From contig NW_023601104.1 in the NCBI RefSeq assembly GCF_014898055.3, forward strand, positions 86,411,106 through 86,475,105: DNA of 64,000 nucleotides. The letters run 5' to 3'. The notes below the pieces were generated by a model. That model had not been told where the DNA came from. It worked only from the letters and a program-made list of their open reading frames with translations, and did not search any database. Positions 33,395-46,779 of the stretch are shown one piece after another. The translations under genes were made by a program, and so were the position numbers. The DNA is from Talpa occidentalis. Taxonomy: Eukaryota; Chordata; Mammalia; Eulipotyphla; Talpidae. Each line of letters opens with the position of its first letter. Position 1 is the stretch's first letter.

Positions 33395-33835
33395 CTTTGT
33401 AGTGGTATAATAGTGATCCCCACCCCAATTCATGTTCACCGGAATCTCCTACTATAACCTTATTTTAGAAATAGTCTTTGGAGATGGAATTAGGCGAGAA
33501 CTTCATGAGAAAATCATCTTGAATTTAGGATGTACCCCTAATCTAATGACCAAGAGAAGATCCAGGTAAACACATAGGGAAGAAAGTGATGTGAGGATGG
33601 AGGCAAAGATTAGTGAAATTCATCTACAAGACAACAGACACCAAGATTTCTAGGAGCTACCACTCACCAGGAAGAGACAAGGAAAGATTGTCCCCCAGAG
33701 CCTTCAGAGGGACCACCACCCTGTTGACACCTTGATTTCAAACCTGTAGGCGCCACAACAATGAGAGAATACATTTCTGTTGTAAGCTACTCAGTTTGTG
33801 GCAATTCATTGTGGCAGTGCTAGCAAATTATTACA
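33395..33835 (+). mobile_element. MLT1-like MaLR LTR
   Basis: Follows the remembered MLT1 order: 'ccaattcatgttcaccggaatc', 'ccttattttagaaatagtctttggagatg', 'gaagaaagtgatgtgaggatggaggcaaag', 'ttgacaccttgatttcaaacc', 'gaatacatttctgttgtaagctactcagtttgtgg' and 'agcaaattattacacc'. Old mammal-wide ERVL-MaLR LTR with no internal part. Confidence 0.9.
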
Positions 33836-34619
33836 CCCTCCCATTAACTGACCTACCATCTGCCAAATTTGCTCCAATACCCTGAATGTCCATGGATGTC
33901 TTGGTGATAGGTGATAATATCCTTTCACTTGGAGACAACAAGAGATCTATAGGAAGGAAATAACTGCTCCTCTGAGACAGACATGAGAATCTAGAACCAC
34001 CCAGGCCCTAAGGAATCAGTGGGAAGGAATCAGTCTTCTCTGATGCCTTATCAGTTCATTTCCCCTCCATCAGTGGCAGTGGAAGACATGACTTTTATCT
34101 TTAGTGCCAAAAGCACTAAGAGAATGAACTTCCATTAGGTTATTTAAGTCCTCCTGCTTTCTCTCCTCTTTGTGATGGTCTCTGCATAGGTCCCCTTCTT
34201 CAGAGCCGTTCTGCCTTTCTTTTCCTCCTGTTTCCCTCTTCTTGCTAGCCAGGTACAAAGGCAGTTCAACATCTGAGAAGCTAGTCTTCCTCCCAGGCAA
34301 CATCTGCTTCCACTGAACAGTTCTGTAATTGTCAGCATCAGATCCATACATCAAGCAAAGTGGGTCCTGCTTCACCAGAAGTCAAAGATGAGTCATCAGC
34401 AGTGATGCAGGGACCCAAGCTACATTGGCCAACCCCTGGCTTGTCCAACCCTCAATACTGACTGAGCATCTTTTTGAAAGTCAGGGAATGATAAGTAAAT
34501 TTAATGATAAACTTAGCTCCCAGTCACCCTACCCCAGGACCTGGCCATGCTCATTCATGATTAGTAGAATCCTTTCTGCATTGTGCTTAAAAAGTCATCT
34601 GTATTTCCCTCCTTAAAAA
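33836..34619. other. No gene seen
   Basis: Unique-looking; overlapping minus frames near 34070-34375 (101 and 67 codons) show no known domain. Confidence 0.45.
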
Positions 34620-34628
34620 CCCAGTTCA

Positions 34629-34899
34629 GGGCCTCCCTGGTGGTGCAGGGGGTTAACCACAGTGCTGTGAGGCTGTCCACAGCCTCTGCAGTGCAGGTTT
34701 GATCCCAGGCTAGTCAAGGAGCTACCCACATGGCGCCTCAGACCTCTCCTGCCTCGCCTGCTGCTCCCCTCAGCGGTGTTTTCGGTCTATCTGCCTGTTC
34801 TGCTCCCCGCTCTGTCTCTGGTGAATCTTCTCACCCTCCTGCACCTCTGGCCTGTGCCCCAGTTCTTGTATGCATAAATAAGTCTTTAAAAAAAAAAAG
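34629..34899 (+). mobile_element. tRNA-derived SINE (copy 8)
   Basis: Begins 'gggcctccctggtggtgcag' and ends with an A-rich tail; flanked by perfect TSD CCCAGTTCA (34620-34628 and 34900-34908). A and B box regions are present ('ggtttgatccc'). Confidence 0.94.
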
Positions 34900-34908
34900 C
34901 CCAGTTCA

Positions 34909-35289
34909 CTAACCAGAAAACTATTTTCCAAATATTTCTATAAATTTTCTATAAATTCTATGATATAGGGCTCTCAAGGGATAAACTTGTTTTTTTCTTT
35001 CGAAACTAAAATTACATGCTGAGTTATTTCTCTCTGGACAGTCCATCAAAATATAATTAGTGATCAGAGTACCCTAACGTTGGTTAGAGATGAGGTGGCA
35101 TCTGGCCTTGGGTTGTATTTTAAATATCTCTGTTCATTCTTGGTAGGGTTGGTTAGGAGTAAAAGCAGGAATAAGGATGGAGATCCCAGAGGACAGGTGT
35201 AATTATAACAACTCTGCCTCTGCAATGCTTCTTACCATTAACAGGTTACAAAAACATTCCAGACCAAATGTCTCTACCTATGTGGCCCC
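34909..35289. other. No gene seen
   Basis: AT-rich unique-looking sequence. Confidence 0.5.
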
Positions 35290-35455
35290 TAAGCTTTTCT
35301 TTACACTCCAATCACCTTAAGAGCTTTTTAAAATACTAATACCTAGCTCATCCCCCATATGAATTCAGTGGGGATGTCTGGACACAGGAGTCAGGCATCC
35401 AGAGCTCTTACGTCTCTCCAGGTGATTTTAAGATGCAGTAAAGTTTGGGACACGG
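35290..35455 (+). repeat. MER20-like hAT fragment
   Basis: Contains 'ccttaagagctttttaaaatactaatacctagctc' and 'ctccaggtgattttaagatgcagtaaagtttggga', the order seen in MER20/MER5-related hAT elements. Diverged. Confidence 0.6.
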
Positions 35456-36446
35456 AAGGATACCAAAATGACCAAGCATTTAGATATAACCCTGGTTCTA
35501 AATCTACAAGATGGAAATAGATTGATCTCTCCTTCAATTTCAGAAATAGATTTTTAAAAACAAAGGGGCTTTGAGAGTCTTAGAGAAAGACATTATGCAA
35601 ATAGAGGCTATTATTATTATAAGTTGGCAGGTGTCTGGGATATTATGTTTCATTCTCTTTAATCATCCAAATGAGGCCAAATGTCCCAAGAATGTGGAGT
35701 CAGCCCATCATTATACCTAATGGGTACAGAGGAGCCAAACACAGGTGTTGTGAGTAATCACCGAGTACTACCATGAGGACAAACTTCAACTGTGGGTTTT
35801 ACTGGCGGCAACCACCATCCCAAAGCTCTAGGATCTGCCACTATTCTGGCTTAGCAATATGTATTGCAGAGCAAGTGGTCTTCTTTTTTTTTCCCAGACT
35901 GCTGGGTATAAAGAGGAATAGACCTTATCCTTTTCTCCCAGGCACATCTAGCTTCATCATGCAAATTGAGCATTTCATATTAATCTGCTCATCTGAGTCA
36001 AATTCAGCATAAAACATAGCCCACATTAATGGCAAAGTCTAGAACTGCTGATATACCACACAGTAACCTCCTGGGTCTTGTTTTTTCTTCAGCAGTAACC
36101 AGAGCAATAAAAGGTTGGAGGAGAGTATAAATATTTAAGGGCCAAAATAAATCTTTAAATGTTGAACAACTGGGTTATGTGATGGGTAAACTGGAGACTG
36201 GTCCCAAGTTGGCAGCTTATTGAATAATGATAGAAACTGCAAAAGCTTGGCCGTCCCTGCCCTATCAGGACAGCATTAGTGCACGTCAGCTTTGCAATAG
36301 CTTAACTGGCTAGAGCCAGCAGATGGTGTTTTTATGGCCCTCTATAAACAGTATTAAGTCATTTTAACTCTTTCTCCATAACTCAGATCTCCAATCCAGG
36401 CTGCAGTTGTCCACCTGTCTCATTCTCTGGATGTTCATGGAGAAGA
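35456..36446. other. No gene seen
   Basis: AT-rich unique-looking sequence; the 79-codon frame at 35773-36012 has no recognised domain. Confidence 0.45.
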
Positions 36447-36565
36447 GTACTAACATTTATTAAGCACCCATTATGCACCAGACACTCCTTATAGGGATTT
36501 ATTAACCCCAATTTATGGAGAACAGCTATGAAGGGCAGAGCCAAAATTTAACTGATTGTTAGATT
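36447..36565 (-). repeat. MIR-like SINE fragment
   Basis: Reverse MIR start 'taacatttattaagcacccattatgcaccagacact' followed by a degraded core. Confidence 0.75.
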
Positions 36566-37556
36566 TCATGACTGTGGTTCCTCCCACTATTCCCCTTTCA
36601 TTCAAAACCTCTATTTTCATTGATTAAATGCACAGGGAAGATAGCAGCTGAATGATGTTGCAATCCATGACTAAGCTTCCAAATCAGTACGGCTTCTTCC
36701 TATTTGAAATTATCACTACTTAGGGTGCACGGATATATTGACTACTCTGTTTCATAGGTGCAAGATGTGTTATCTCTTCAGAATAGAAACTTTATCTCTT
36801 GCTTCCTCAATCCAATTAACTTCACCATGCATTGATTAAAATCAATCATGACTCATTCAAAATACTATCTGTCAAATATTCATTAATTAATGAGGAAACT
36901 AATGAGACACATGTAGCCAATTTAATAAATGAATGTTACGATTGCTGGGATACTTATAAAATTGAAGTCTCACTGCATGATAACCCATAACCTTTGAGGT
37001 TACATATTTCCAACAGACCTATTATCTACATCTCCACCAGACAGAAATTGACAGGTTAATCTCTACCCCTATATGGTTGTAAAACAGACCAGTCTACAGA
37101 AAGTCAAGACCAGGCCTGGCCCTAAATATGCCGTGGTATCTTGCTTACTTCCAAGTTTTGGCTATTTTTTGAATAATATTTAAGCCACTGATATAGAGGA
37201 GGGGTGTGTGTGTGTGTGTGTGTGTAGTGACTACTGTCTGCAAAGCCCTACGGTAATGTTTCAGGGTACAAAATATGGAAACATTTATAAGTTAAATTGT
37301 ATCTATAAGTAATCAGGTTATAATGTAGTTTAAATTATACATACTTGTGCTAAAATAAATCCAAGTGAGGGAAAGATTATTAGAAGCCGAGTTAATTAAG
37401 GAGGGAAGGCACCTTGGAAAAGAAAGTCCTCTTTGGTCAGCTTGATAGGAACTGTGGGATGTGGTTTAATGAAGATGAAATAGATTAGTGACCCAGATCA
37501 GCATGAGCGTAAAGAGAAGCACAGAGATGAGACTCTCCATTGATAATCTACCTTGG
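36566..37556. other. No gene seen; GT microsatellite at 37204-37225
   Basis: AT-rich sequence with an (TG)11-like run. No exon recognised. Confidence 0.5.
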
Positions 37557-37860
37557 CAGCTCACTGCTTTTACCTGGGGAGCTTTTTTAAACTTCTTAAG
37601 CCCAAGTTGCACCCAGTCTAATTAAATCAGCATCTCCGAGGGTGGGAACTAAGCATCAGTGGTTTGTGAAGCACCCCCAGTTGATTTCAACGGCATCCAT
37701 GTCTACTCAAGCTTGGCCCATAGACTGGCAACATGAACAACACCTGGGATTTTGCTAGATCTGTAGATTTTCAGCACCTCCTCCTCTATCAGAGTCTGCA
37801 CATCAGCAAGATCCTTGGTTGATTCACATCAAACTTGAGGTGCTGCATCCAGTTCCCACC
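37557..37860. repeat. Two adjacent MER20-like hAT fragments
   Basis: Two segments, about 37557-37720 and 37725-37860, each hold MER20-like words ('taaatcagcatctccgagggtggg', 'gcccatagactggcaacatgaacaacacctggga', 'tcacatcaaacttgaggtgctg'). Diverged; orientation of each not settled. Confidence 0.5.
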
Positions 37861-38337
37861 CCTGAAATAACTACCCAGGGTACACAATTAACAATCGACT
37901 CCTCAGTCTCCTCTGAAAGAGTTACTGATTTTGAGGAGATGTCAGTGGAAGGGTGGATTTCATAAGTACCACTATGTTATTCTTAACAAGGAACTCTAGA
38001 AAACACTGAAGGCCATTCCCCATTCTTGAAGCCAGTTGGTAGATTGCCTTGACTATTAGACTGAGGGAAGCTTGGTTTGTTCTCACTGGTTCTAAGCCCT
38101 CATTACAGTAGAATCCCCTGGAGATACTTTTCAAAAATACAACTAACCTTCACTCTACCTTCAAGAACATTTGATCTAGCTTGAGGCTTAGACATAAGTG
38201 TTTATCTTTGTATCTTTGTTTTAAGCATCCTCACCAATTCTAATATATAATTAAAGTTGAAAAATAACTGTTAGGAATCTACTTCTTCTAGAAGGAAGAA
38301 CAAAGGTAATGAAGGTAGTATTTTTTTAATTTAATTC
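37861..38337. other. No gene seen
   Basis: Unique-looking, possible further MER20-like relic near 38095-38150. Confidence 0.4.
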
Positions 38338-38618
38338 TTTTTTTATATTTATTTATGCATAAAAGAACAGGGGTCTTAGGTCAGAAGTGCAGGGGTGAGA
38401 CGACTCACCAGAGACAGGGTGGGGAGCAGAACAAGTGGATCTTCTGAAATACACTGCTGAAGGGACCAGCATATAAGACAGGAGAGGTCTGCTGCACCAT
38501 GTGGGTTAGCTCCCTGGCCTGGGATTGAAATCATGCTGCAGTGGCTGGTGATAGCTTGATGGCTCTCAGGCTTTAACCCTATACCACCAGGGAGGCCCTA
38601 TGACCACCAGGAAGGACC
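38338..38618 (-). mobile_element. tRNA-derived SINE with duplicated head end (copy 9)
   Basis: Reverse copy: 'atttatttatgcataaaagaac' tail region to 'accaccagggaggccctat'. The last about 20 bp recur immediately as a slightly changed second copy (accaccaggaaggacctat, 38603-38621), giving a small tandem duplication at the head. Confidence 0.88.
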
Positions 38619-38900
38619 TATTCAAAGCATTCAGGTTTTTTACTTTTTAGACAAAGAAGAATTTGCCAAAAAAAAAAGTTTGGCTTGTATATTAGTAAAG
38701 AAGTAACAAAGTTTGCTTATATAACCTAACTGTAAGCTGTGTCTCTTAGTGATAAGGATGCCTTCTGCCCTTCTGTTACAGGGAAGGTACTTTTTCACAC
38801 AGGGAATTTATCTCCTGCTTTCAAGGGCAAAGGAAGGTTAGAGTGTTTTTTGCAGTCACTGTTCATTAAGTAACTTTAATTCAAAATTATCAGTATGCCA

Positions 38901-39468
38901 AACTGGTCCAACCACTGTGGAGAGCTGTGTGGAGATTTCTGGACCTACTAAACATAGAGCTTCCATATGATCCAGCAATTCCACTCCTAGGTATCTACCC
39001 AAAGGACACAGAAACATCAATTCCAAAGAACACCTGCACCCCTATGTTTATAGCAGCACTGTTTACAATAGCTAAGCTTTGGAAACAACCCAAATGCCCA
39101 AAAATAGATGACTGGATCAAGAAGATGTGGTACATATATACCATGGAATATTACTCAGCATTCAAAAAAGATAAGCACATGCAATTTGCAGCAACATGGA
39201 AGGCGCTGGAAGGGATCATGCTCAGCGAAATAAGCCAAAAAGAAAAAGAAAAATACCGGATGGTCTCACTCATAGCAGGAATCTAGAAAACTTAAATAAG
39301 GGACCAGGAAAAAGAATAACTATAAGAAAGTGAAAATCAAAATCAACAAAAAACTATGAACCAGAGACACTTTTAGGGGGGTGGGGGCGGGAGGGGAGGG
39401 ATTGGGGTCAGAATGGGGGGGCTGCAATTGTATGGGGAATATAAAAATAAAATTTATTATTTAAAAAA
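38901..39468 (+). mobile_element. Young short L1 3' end (L1c)
   Basis: About 570 bp, starting inside the ORF2 C-terminal domain ('aactggtccaaccactg') and ending with UTR and poly(A). Perfect 18-bp TSD AAAATTATCAGTATGCCA at 38883-38900 and 39469-39486. The last 119 or more ORF2 codons are open to the natural stop (frame 38927-39286). Same subfamily as L1a and L1b, including the G-rich UTR run. Confidence 0.97.
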
Positions 39469-39486
39469 AAAATTATCAGTATGCCA

Positions 39487-39694
39487 GGTGCTATTTGGGG
39501 GCAGCCTAACCTGAATCCCACCAGCCCCAATGCTTCATTTCTGCCCCCTAGATCCAGTAGGTCACAGTGCTGCCTTTGCCTATAAAATGCCTGACCCTGT
39601 CTATATAAATCAAATGTTCTTCTCATTCCTGAACTGGACAATAGCAAGATAAAGGGGGAAAAAGCTCTTTTCTGAGTATAATGCAAATCTGATC
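39487..39694. other. Unique spacer
   Basis: Nothing recognised. Confidence 0.5.
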
Positions 39695-39850
39695 TCAAGC
39701 ACTGTTACTGTAGTGCTTTGAGTAAGAAAGTACTTTGTAACTGATGCCTAGTTCAATAAGGTAGAGTATTATTCTTTCTACCTAATAAGGTGAGAACCAG
39801 AGGGACTGGTGTAATCTGAATGATTCTGCCAAGGTCACGGGCTAGACCCA
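39695..39850 (-). repeat. MIR-like SINE, diverged
   Basis: Loose reverse-MIR order: 'gcactgttactgtagtgctttgagta', 'taaggtagagtattattctttctacc', 'ctgccaaggtcacgggctag'. Confidence 0.5.
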
Positions 39851-42714
39851 AGTGACTTAGATGGAAACAGGGCTTTTGAGAGTCTTATATCAAGTTTGAA
39901 ACTCCTAAATATGGGCACATTGATAACATATTGAATATTGTACCTGCCAGTTGAAGTTCTTTAGAATCAGAACAATGTAAGAAGAAAGAAGCGCCTACCT
40001 GTCATTTCACACGCTGATATAACCTTCAAACAGCCTTTCCCTCTCAGCCAGCTGTGCCTCTTGTTTAGTGTCATGGCAGTGTTGAGTGTCCTATCCCGTC
40101 AGTCCTGCTACATCAGGAATTTAATAGAAGCAATGTGGCCATGGTATGGGGTGGTTAATGTGACCAGTATTTCTCATGTCTCTGGATGCCCTCGCCGCCT
40201 CTCCTGGTACTATGGTCAACCCCAGCTGGCTCCCTCAATAAAGCCAAACATGTCAGTGGTATTTAGGTTAATACCAGTGGAAAGAAGTATTTAGATTAAT
40301 ACCTGAAATTTGGCACCTGTTTTCTCTACACAGCCCAAGCACTCAATAAGTCTCACCTATGAATCCTTTAACCTGTTACAAAAATGCAGTCAGCAGAAGC
40401 AAATGGTAGCCTTTTAAAAGCAACCAGCTTGAAGAGGAAATTGTATTTCCAAAACCTAGAGATTTAGTTCATGTGACACCAGTATTCAGAAATTGGGTGA
40501 CAGGTATCAGAAGACTGCTTTTTGATAAGAGACAAATGGTGTGCATTCTCTGGAAGACAATGAAAGCTCTTTAATTTTGACCCAACTAGAGCTTCAGACT
40601 TTATTTGCAAATCATCACCATCTTTTACACCCTCCTCACCAGAAGTCATTCACTGTGTTAGACACTGAATAAAGAATCTGGGTCCCAATTTTGTGGGGTC
40701 TTACAATGTTAGGACTGCTACACTGACACCAATAGACTTAAAAATACACCAAGCAGGAAAACCTGCAACACCATAAACAATTACTAGAATACAAATCTCA
40801 CATCAAAAGAAATGAGTAGTGGAGGATGAAGACAGAGTTACGAATTCCATTTTCTGACTAATTGGCACACAATACCAAATGCATGGAATGAATCCCATAG
40901 CTGATCATCTGGTTTTACCACATATTCAGAAGAGCAGCATCAAAACATCTGACTGACTGACTGGCCTGGGTTTCCTCCAAACATGTCACTTTGAATGTCA
41001 ATTTTTCAAAAAGATGATGTTTCAGGAACTCTTCAAATACGAGAAAGAAGAAAGGAATAAGACTAATATCCACAAAGTCATAGTGTAAAGCAACACTTTC
41101 AGCTGTCTGAGAGAGAATGAATGGACCATAGGAATTTAGAAGAAGGTACAATGGTAGACTCGGGAATGACAGGACAATACGAGGTTTGCAAATCAAAGTT
41201 AAAATTTCAGATTATTCTGCTTACATCAGTGCAAATAATGAAGCCATATTTTTTCCAGTTCTACCCAAGGCTATTATTGTCCTTAGTGACCAAAGGAAAA
41301 CAGAAGAATAAGAGATGGCATCTCCATGCACCTTGCTCAGCCACAGAGCCCTGACAAGGAGGATGTTTAGTAATAGTCAAAGGAAGAGGCTGGAGCAAAT
41401 GGGGACAGGAGCATGGCACAAGCAAGACATGCTAAAACCAGGACAGAAGTAAGCCAGCCTCTCCTCTGCCACTGCAGCCTCCAGAGGTGCCCACACACAC
41501 CCACATACCTGAAACTCCACATACTTTCAATGTCAGCAGTTCCATCCCAAACCAGAACAAGTGGAAAATGGTGACTCTGAAGAACATTTAAACTTTTTCT
41601 GGTTGTCCACATCCTCAGGCCCTTAACGTCTTATAATTAGGACACACAAGGCTCCCATCTATGGAAACTACCCTCTACTGTGGAAAATGAGGGGCCAGAC
41701 CCTCCCTATTTCCTATCCCTACCTGACCCAAGATGGATAAATGACCTCAGCAAAGCTGGACACTGTATCCCAAACATAGACTATTGAGTGGGTATCCCAA
41801 AGATGTTGGGACAGCTTAAGTCATTCTTTATGGCCAAAGTAGCAGCAGAAAACCAAATAGATGTTTTTCTGACAGGACCATTACTTCAGTTCCTGCCTTT
41901 CAAAGCTCACCTCATTCTGCCATTTTCCAGTCCGTTCCTTGAGTGTCCTCTTAAAGCTGAGACACTAATACCCTTTCAATAAATGGTCTTGTTGCTTGCA
42001 TTAGCCAGAGTTGGTTCATACTACTGATGATGAAGAATCCTGACACTTTTGCAGGTCTGGAGCCTCACATACACCCGTCTGAACCGTGCCTCACCCGTCA
42101 AGAAACACGCCTGGTGGCAGCTAGCCATGCTCTGACTCCAGGAACCTCCTCAGAATCACATCATGTAGGCAACATACTCCCCAAGTTCTTTCTCTTCATT
42201 TCTTTGCCTTCTACTCCTTTCCTGCTGTACTTAATGCTGGATAGATTTCTCTGAAATTTGACCACTTGCCCCCAATATTTCTGCAGCCTAGAATTCTTAA
42301 ATTCTTAGTGGAAAGATCAGAGTACTCTAGGAGACACTAAAGAGTTTACAACTAAAAGAAATGCAAACCTTTCGATGCTTAAATTCAGTATATTCTCATG
42401 TGCTCAGAACTATTTTATTTAGTTAGGTTTTCAGGGAATCTAGCATGTATTTGTCAGGTTTATGGTGTTGATACTTCCTTCCCTCACTGAGGTGTTCAGA
42501 GTCTTAATTAGATAGCAAGTGTAAAGTGCTTTGACAGCATCAGATGAAAAGTGCGAGAGAAATCCCTAGGGAATTTTTTCATTCTTGGCTCAAAAGACAC
42601 CAGAAAATTAGAGAGATTTGAACAATCGAGCTAAGGTTTATAAGTAAACTTTTTGACTTTTCTTAGGTGTCTTTGTGTTTTCCTAACTATAAATAAAAGT
42701 GCTGGTGTGCAAAT
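39851..42714. other. No gene seen
   Basis: About 2.9 kb of mostly AT-rich sequence with short frames (up to 93 codons) and no recognised domain or repeat. Confidence 0.4.
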
Positions 42715-43260
42715 GAGGGGCACCCAGGGACACCAATCAGTGCACACTCAAAGAAAGGTCCTGCCATCTACCACATTAAGACAAAGGTGGTATACTCTTA
42801 GTGTGATGGATCGCTAATGGAATTATCGTGCATAGAGAGGGAAGAGAAAAGAGGATATTTTTCCCCATAAGTCACCTGAAACTACCGATCCCTTATGGGC
42901 AAATACCCAGCCAACAGGGTTGGCATGAAGTGGGGCCACTGATGTCCAAAAGCTTGCCACAAGCCTAAGGCCCCTCCTGGGACAAAAAGAGCAAAATAAA
43001 AGCACAAAGTAAGAGAATGGCTGCCATTGTTTATGCCAAGGTCAGCCGTCCCATGTGTGCACACCCACATGTCTCTTCCAAATGTCTCTGTTCCACATGT
43101 CTCCTCCAAGTACTCCCGTCTGCAAGTCAAAGCTGAAGAAGCAGGAGCCCCCCGCCTTATGTGCTAGTTTCTCCTGTCTACAGCTCTGACTACATTTTCA
43201 AGTAGCTATTCCAAGGTGACCACATATAAGTGGGGTTGATGAACATGGTACTGCCCCAAA
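42715..43260 (-). mobile_element. Old class II-type LTR, copy D
   Basis: Shares in order with copies A-C and E: 'aaggtcctgccatctaccac', 'gcaaatacccagccaacaggg', 'ccacaagcctaaggcccctcctggga', 'aaaagagcaaaataaaagcac' and 'gctgccattgtttatgcc'. Strongly diverged, ends approximate, no TSD seen. Confidence 0.7.
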
Positions 43261-44419
43261 AGAAGAACCGTTTTGAAACTCCTGGCAGAGCATAAGTTTG
43301 CCATGATGGGTCTATGGGTTATAAATAATAAAATTATTGTCTATGGAATCTTTTTAGCAGAGAGAAAACTTGCCCACACTCATGTATTTAGTTAACACTT
43401 CCAAGAGGAAATGTGGGGTCCAAATTTTGGCAGGGTGATGAAAAGAAACACCCTCCTCTGGGTAGGGGGTCGCTTCCTTGAAACTGAGACATAATATTGG
43501 TTTGTTTCTTAAGAGTTTGGACTTTGGGCTAATTGAATTACTTCTCAGGAAGTCAAATCCTATGCATTGAGGCAGACAAATAATGGTAAATGGTGGTGTG
43601 CATGGATCAAAAGCCTTTTCATTTAGAATGGAAGTTTGTGGGTAGAAGGCAGTGCGCCCCACTGAGCCAAACTCCACTCACAGTGACTCACATGCTACCC
43701 CAGGGAGGGGATACATGTGGACCCTGGAGTCATGTGCAAGTAACAGATCAGCGGGTATATTTGGCTGAGGGTGAGACGGGATTTGAAGAGAAACCCAGAA
43801 GTGTGTCTGCCCAGAATCTGAGCCTATACAACAGCCATTCTGTCTCAAGGAAGCTTTTCAGAATGCAAAACCTACCCAATCTTTCTTTACCACCTAATCT
43901 GTATATAGTACTGAGCATGACCTTAAATTACAATATTTTGTTTTTCCATTTCTTATAGAAAAGTTGGCTTTTCTTTTTAATCTTTAATTCTATAGTTGAG
44001 AATTCTGAAAACTCGTCCAATGATGTTAGAGAAATATATGTGAAGAAATATATGTATATGGAAAAGGACATGTTGGTCTCCTTTAAATACTGCCATGTAT
44101 TTTCTCAAGAAAAATAAATGTTCATTAGCTAATATGTAATAATGTGCCATTTCAAATCAGTAAAGGAAAGAGAGCCGGGGCAATTGGCTATCCTTTTGGA
44201 TAAAATAAATCTGGATCCTTATAGGATTTTTTGTTTCAAAATGAACACCCATTGGGCCAATATATAAATATAGCTAATAATATATATTTGAAAAAAATAG
44301 TGACTTTTGTTTATAATCTTGAATCACAAAATCCTTTCTAGACATGTCATAAAATTTGTAACTATGAAGGAAAAGATTAGTACATTTAACTGCACAGAAT
44401 GTTAAAATTCTTTATGACA
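43261..44419. other. No gene seen
   Basis: AT-rich unique-looking sequence with chance frames of up to 122 codons. Confidence 0.4.
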
Positions 44420-45262
44420 AGTGTCAAAATATAAGTCAAAAGAGAAATGACAAACTTTGAAAAATGTGTAACCAGTGTGACAAGAGGTAATGTCAGGAAT
44501 AAATTGAGATTTCTTACAAATGTTTTAGGGGGGAGAGAAGGAGAGAGAGAGAGAGAGAGAGAATGAAACAAGGAAATCAATAAACTGAACAAGCAGTTAA
44601 CAAAATAGCCCCTAAATGTAGGAAAGATTGAAACTCATTCATAATTAAAGAAATACACATTTGAAAAATGAGTTAGTTTCTCCCCTTATCCTGACAAAGA
44701 GGAAAACACTCTCTATTTCTCAGTGTTAGAAAAACATAGAGAAATGGGCACTGACCTACACTATTGGTAAAAGTGTGAATCGGTACAATTTTTGAAAGGC
44801 AACCTGCTATATCTAATAAATGTACACCTCTAGGAATTTATTCTACAGATATACAAATATAAATAGATATTTGCTGCAACATTATTTGTAACAGTCACGA
44901 TTCAGGCAACATCCTGTACCCTCATCAATAGGGAATTAGTTAAATAAGTTATAGAAAATCTATACTGTGGACTGTAGCCCTTATAAAGATTGGGGTAGAT
45001 CTAGGTACTACTGTAAAAAGAGATTCAATATTTAACATAGTTGCAGAAATGTGGGTATAGTATGATCTCATTTGTGAAAATAAAAATGTGCTTGTGACTC
45101 TTCGGATATTTCTTGAGAGAGACGTGGGAAACTGTTCATGGTAACTTTTCTCTCCATAGTAGGAATTTCATTTTTAATTTTATAACCTTTCATGCCCATT
45201 TTTTACCATGGACTTGCTTTACTTTCACAATGAAAATCTAGCTTTTGAAAAAAAAAAATAGT
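44420..45262 (+). mobile_element. Ancient L1 (L1M-type) 3' end
   Basis: Reads as decayed ORF2 C-terminal DNA: 'gagaaatgacaaactttgaaaa', 'gaaaaacatagagaaatgggcactgacctacac', 'ctctaggaatttattctacagatata', then 'atgatctcatttgtgaaaat' and an A-rich end. Interrupted by a GA repeat at 44533-44562. Highly diverged with no open frame. Confidence 0.8.
44533..44562 (+). repeat. GA microsatellite
   Basis: Run of GA dinucleotides preceded by a short G run. Confidence 0.9.
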
Positions 45263-46779
45263 GCACTTCATCTGCCGTTTAAAAAATAATTAAATCAAAA
45301 GTTTTCCTTAATAAATGTATACTGAGGCTAAACTACCAGACTTGGAAGATACAAAGCTGTCTAGACTACAAGACCTGCCGTTCAGGAGTTTACCTTATGT
45401 CTAGAGAGTTAAGGAGAATGCCAGGTACCCAAGTAAATAATTATGGCAGAAAAGAGCCCATCCTTCCAGATACCTGACATTCCACAAGCAGGACTCCTCA
45501 CATAAGCCACAGACTTTTCTTGTGATCTCATTCACCCTCAGCATTAAAAATCCCACCAGGGAACAGTGTCTTCACAGCTCCCCCAGGAATTGACTTATAG
45601 CCATGCTTTGAAAGGTCTTTGTCAGTCCCTCAATGAAACATTAACCTTTGGAAGTTCATCTCTCAGATGGCCTGGGTCAAGTGACCCAGCCCTCAAATGG
45701 GAGCCCCCTCTCCACAGGAACTGCAGGTCTATTAGGCTTAGCTACACAGCAGTTACAGGAAAGAGGGAGAGCAAACTCCGGAGGCTTTCATGATAAGCAC
45801 AAGGGTCTGGGCAACAGCTGTGGAACAAGTATTATTCTCCAAGTGTCACTGCCCCTTCTGCCAACCCCCTCTTTAATGCTAACACCTGGCTCGTCAAAAG
45901 AGCCTGTTTGATAGTTGCAAGGCAAGCTCAGAGACAGAGGGAGTCTCCCAGCTCCCACACTTCCTTATGGGAGACTCCAGTCTGCATTCTTACCCCGCAC
46001 TGTCCTGCTGACAGAGGAAGATTGAGGTCAAGGAACAATCCAGCATATAAAGACTCACTTGGCCCTGCAGAGCTCCCGGCCCCAGGAGCTCCTTCCACCC
46101 ACAGCTCCTGGTGAGGGCACACTTTGCTGTGAAGATGAGCAAATGGGACTAATGAGGTCGTGTGGTCTGAACCCGCTGGGAATATGGCCTTGCACAGCAA
46201 TCCAAATCAAAAGATTTCACAAACTGGGGCAGAATTAAAGATGAGGACAGTTCTGCTAGGTTGGGCAGGGGGGAATGTCAATAGCTCTCAGCAGCAGCCC
46301 CAAGTGAGCACAGCTTTCATGGGCAACTTTGGACTCTTTTCCTTCATAGTATGTGTTACCGCAACAGGCCTCCAGCAGGGCCCCCTAATCATCACTGTGT
46401 GGAATGGTCCCTCCACAAACACCACCGGGAGACTGCACAGAAATGTCGTGAGGGCCACAGATCAAGCAGAAAGTGGGTGGCAGACAGGTTGTTGCTACTG
46501 TCCACTGGCAGCAAAAGCCCCTCAGGGTAGAGAACTAGAGAGAGGGCTTCAGAGGCCTGATCATCTGTACCAACATGGCCAGACCTTGGACACAGCTGCC
46601 TGGGAAGACACTGCTGGCCTCACAAGCTACCAGGGTGAACTAGACGTCAGGGACTGCACTCCACGAATGCAATGCCATCTTGGCACATATGTGTCCCTGG
46701 CTCCCATGTGACCGGCCCATCCCGTCTTCCCTCTATGAAAGTGTTGCAGAAATAAATTCTAGCCTCTCACCCAGGCAGG
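45263..46779. other. No gene recognised
   Basis: GC-moderate; a 183-codon plus frame (46160-46711) has no domain I can name and overlaps no recognisable repeat. It lacks any supporting context such as a promoter or splice pattern. Confidence 0.35.

Noticed and set aside
46160..46711. 183-codon plus frame as a possible host gene
   Set aside because: Composition is unremarkable and I recognise no domain; a single frame of this length is expected by chance in a GC-moderate 64-kb window.
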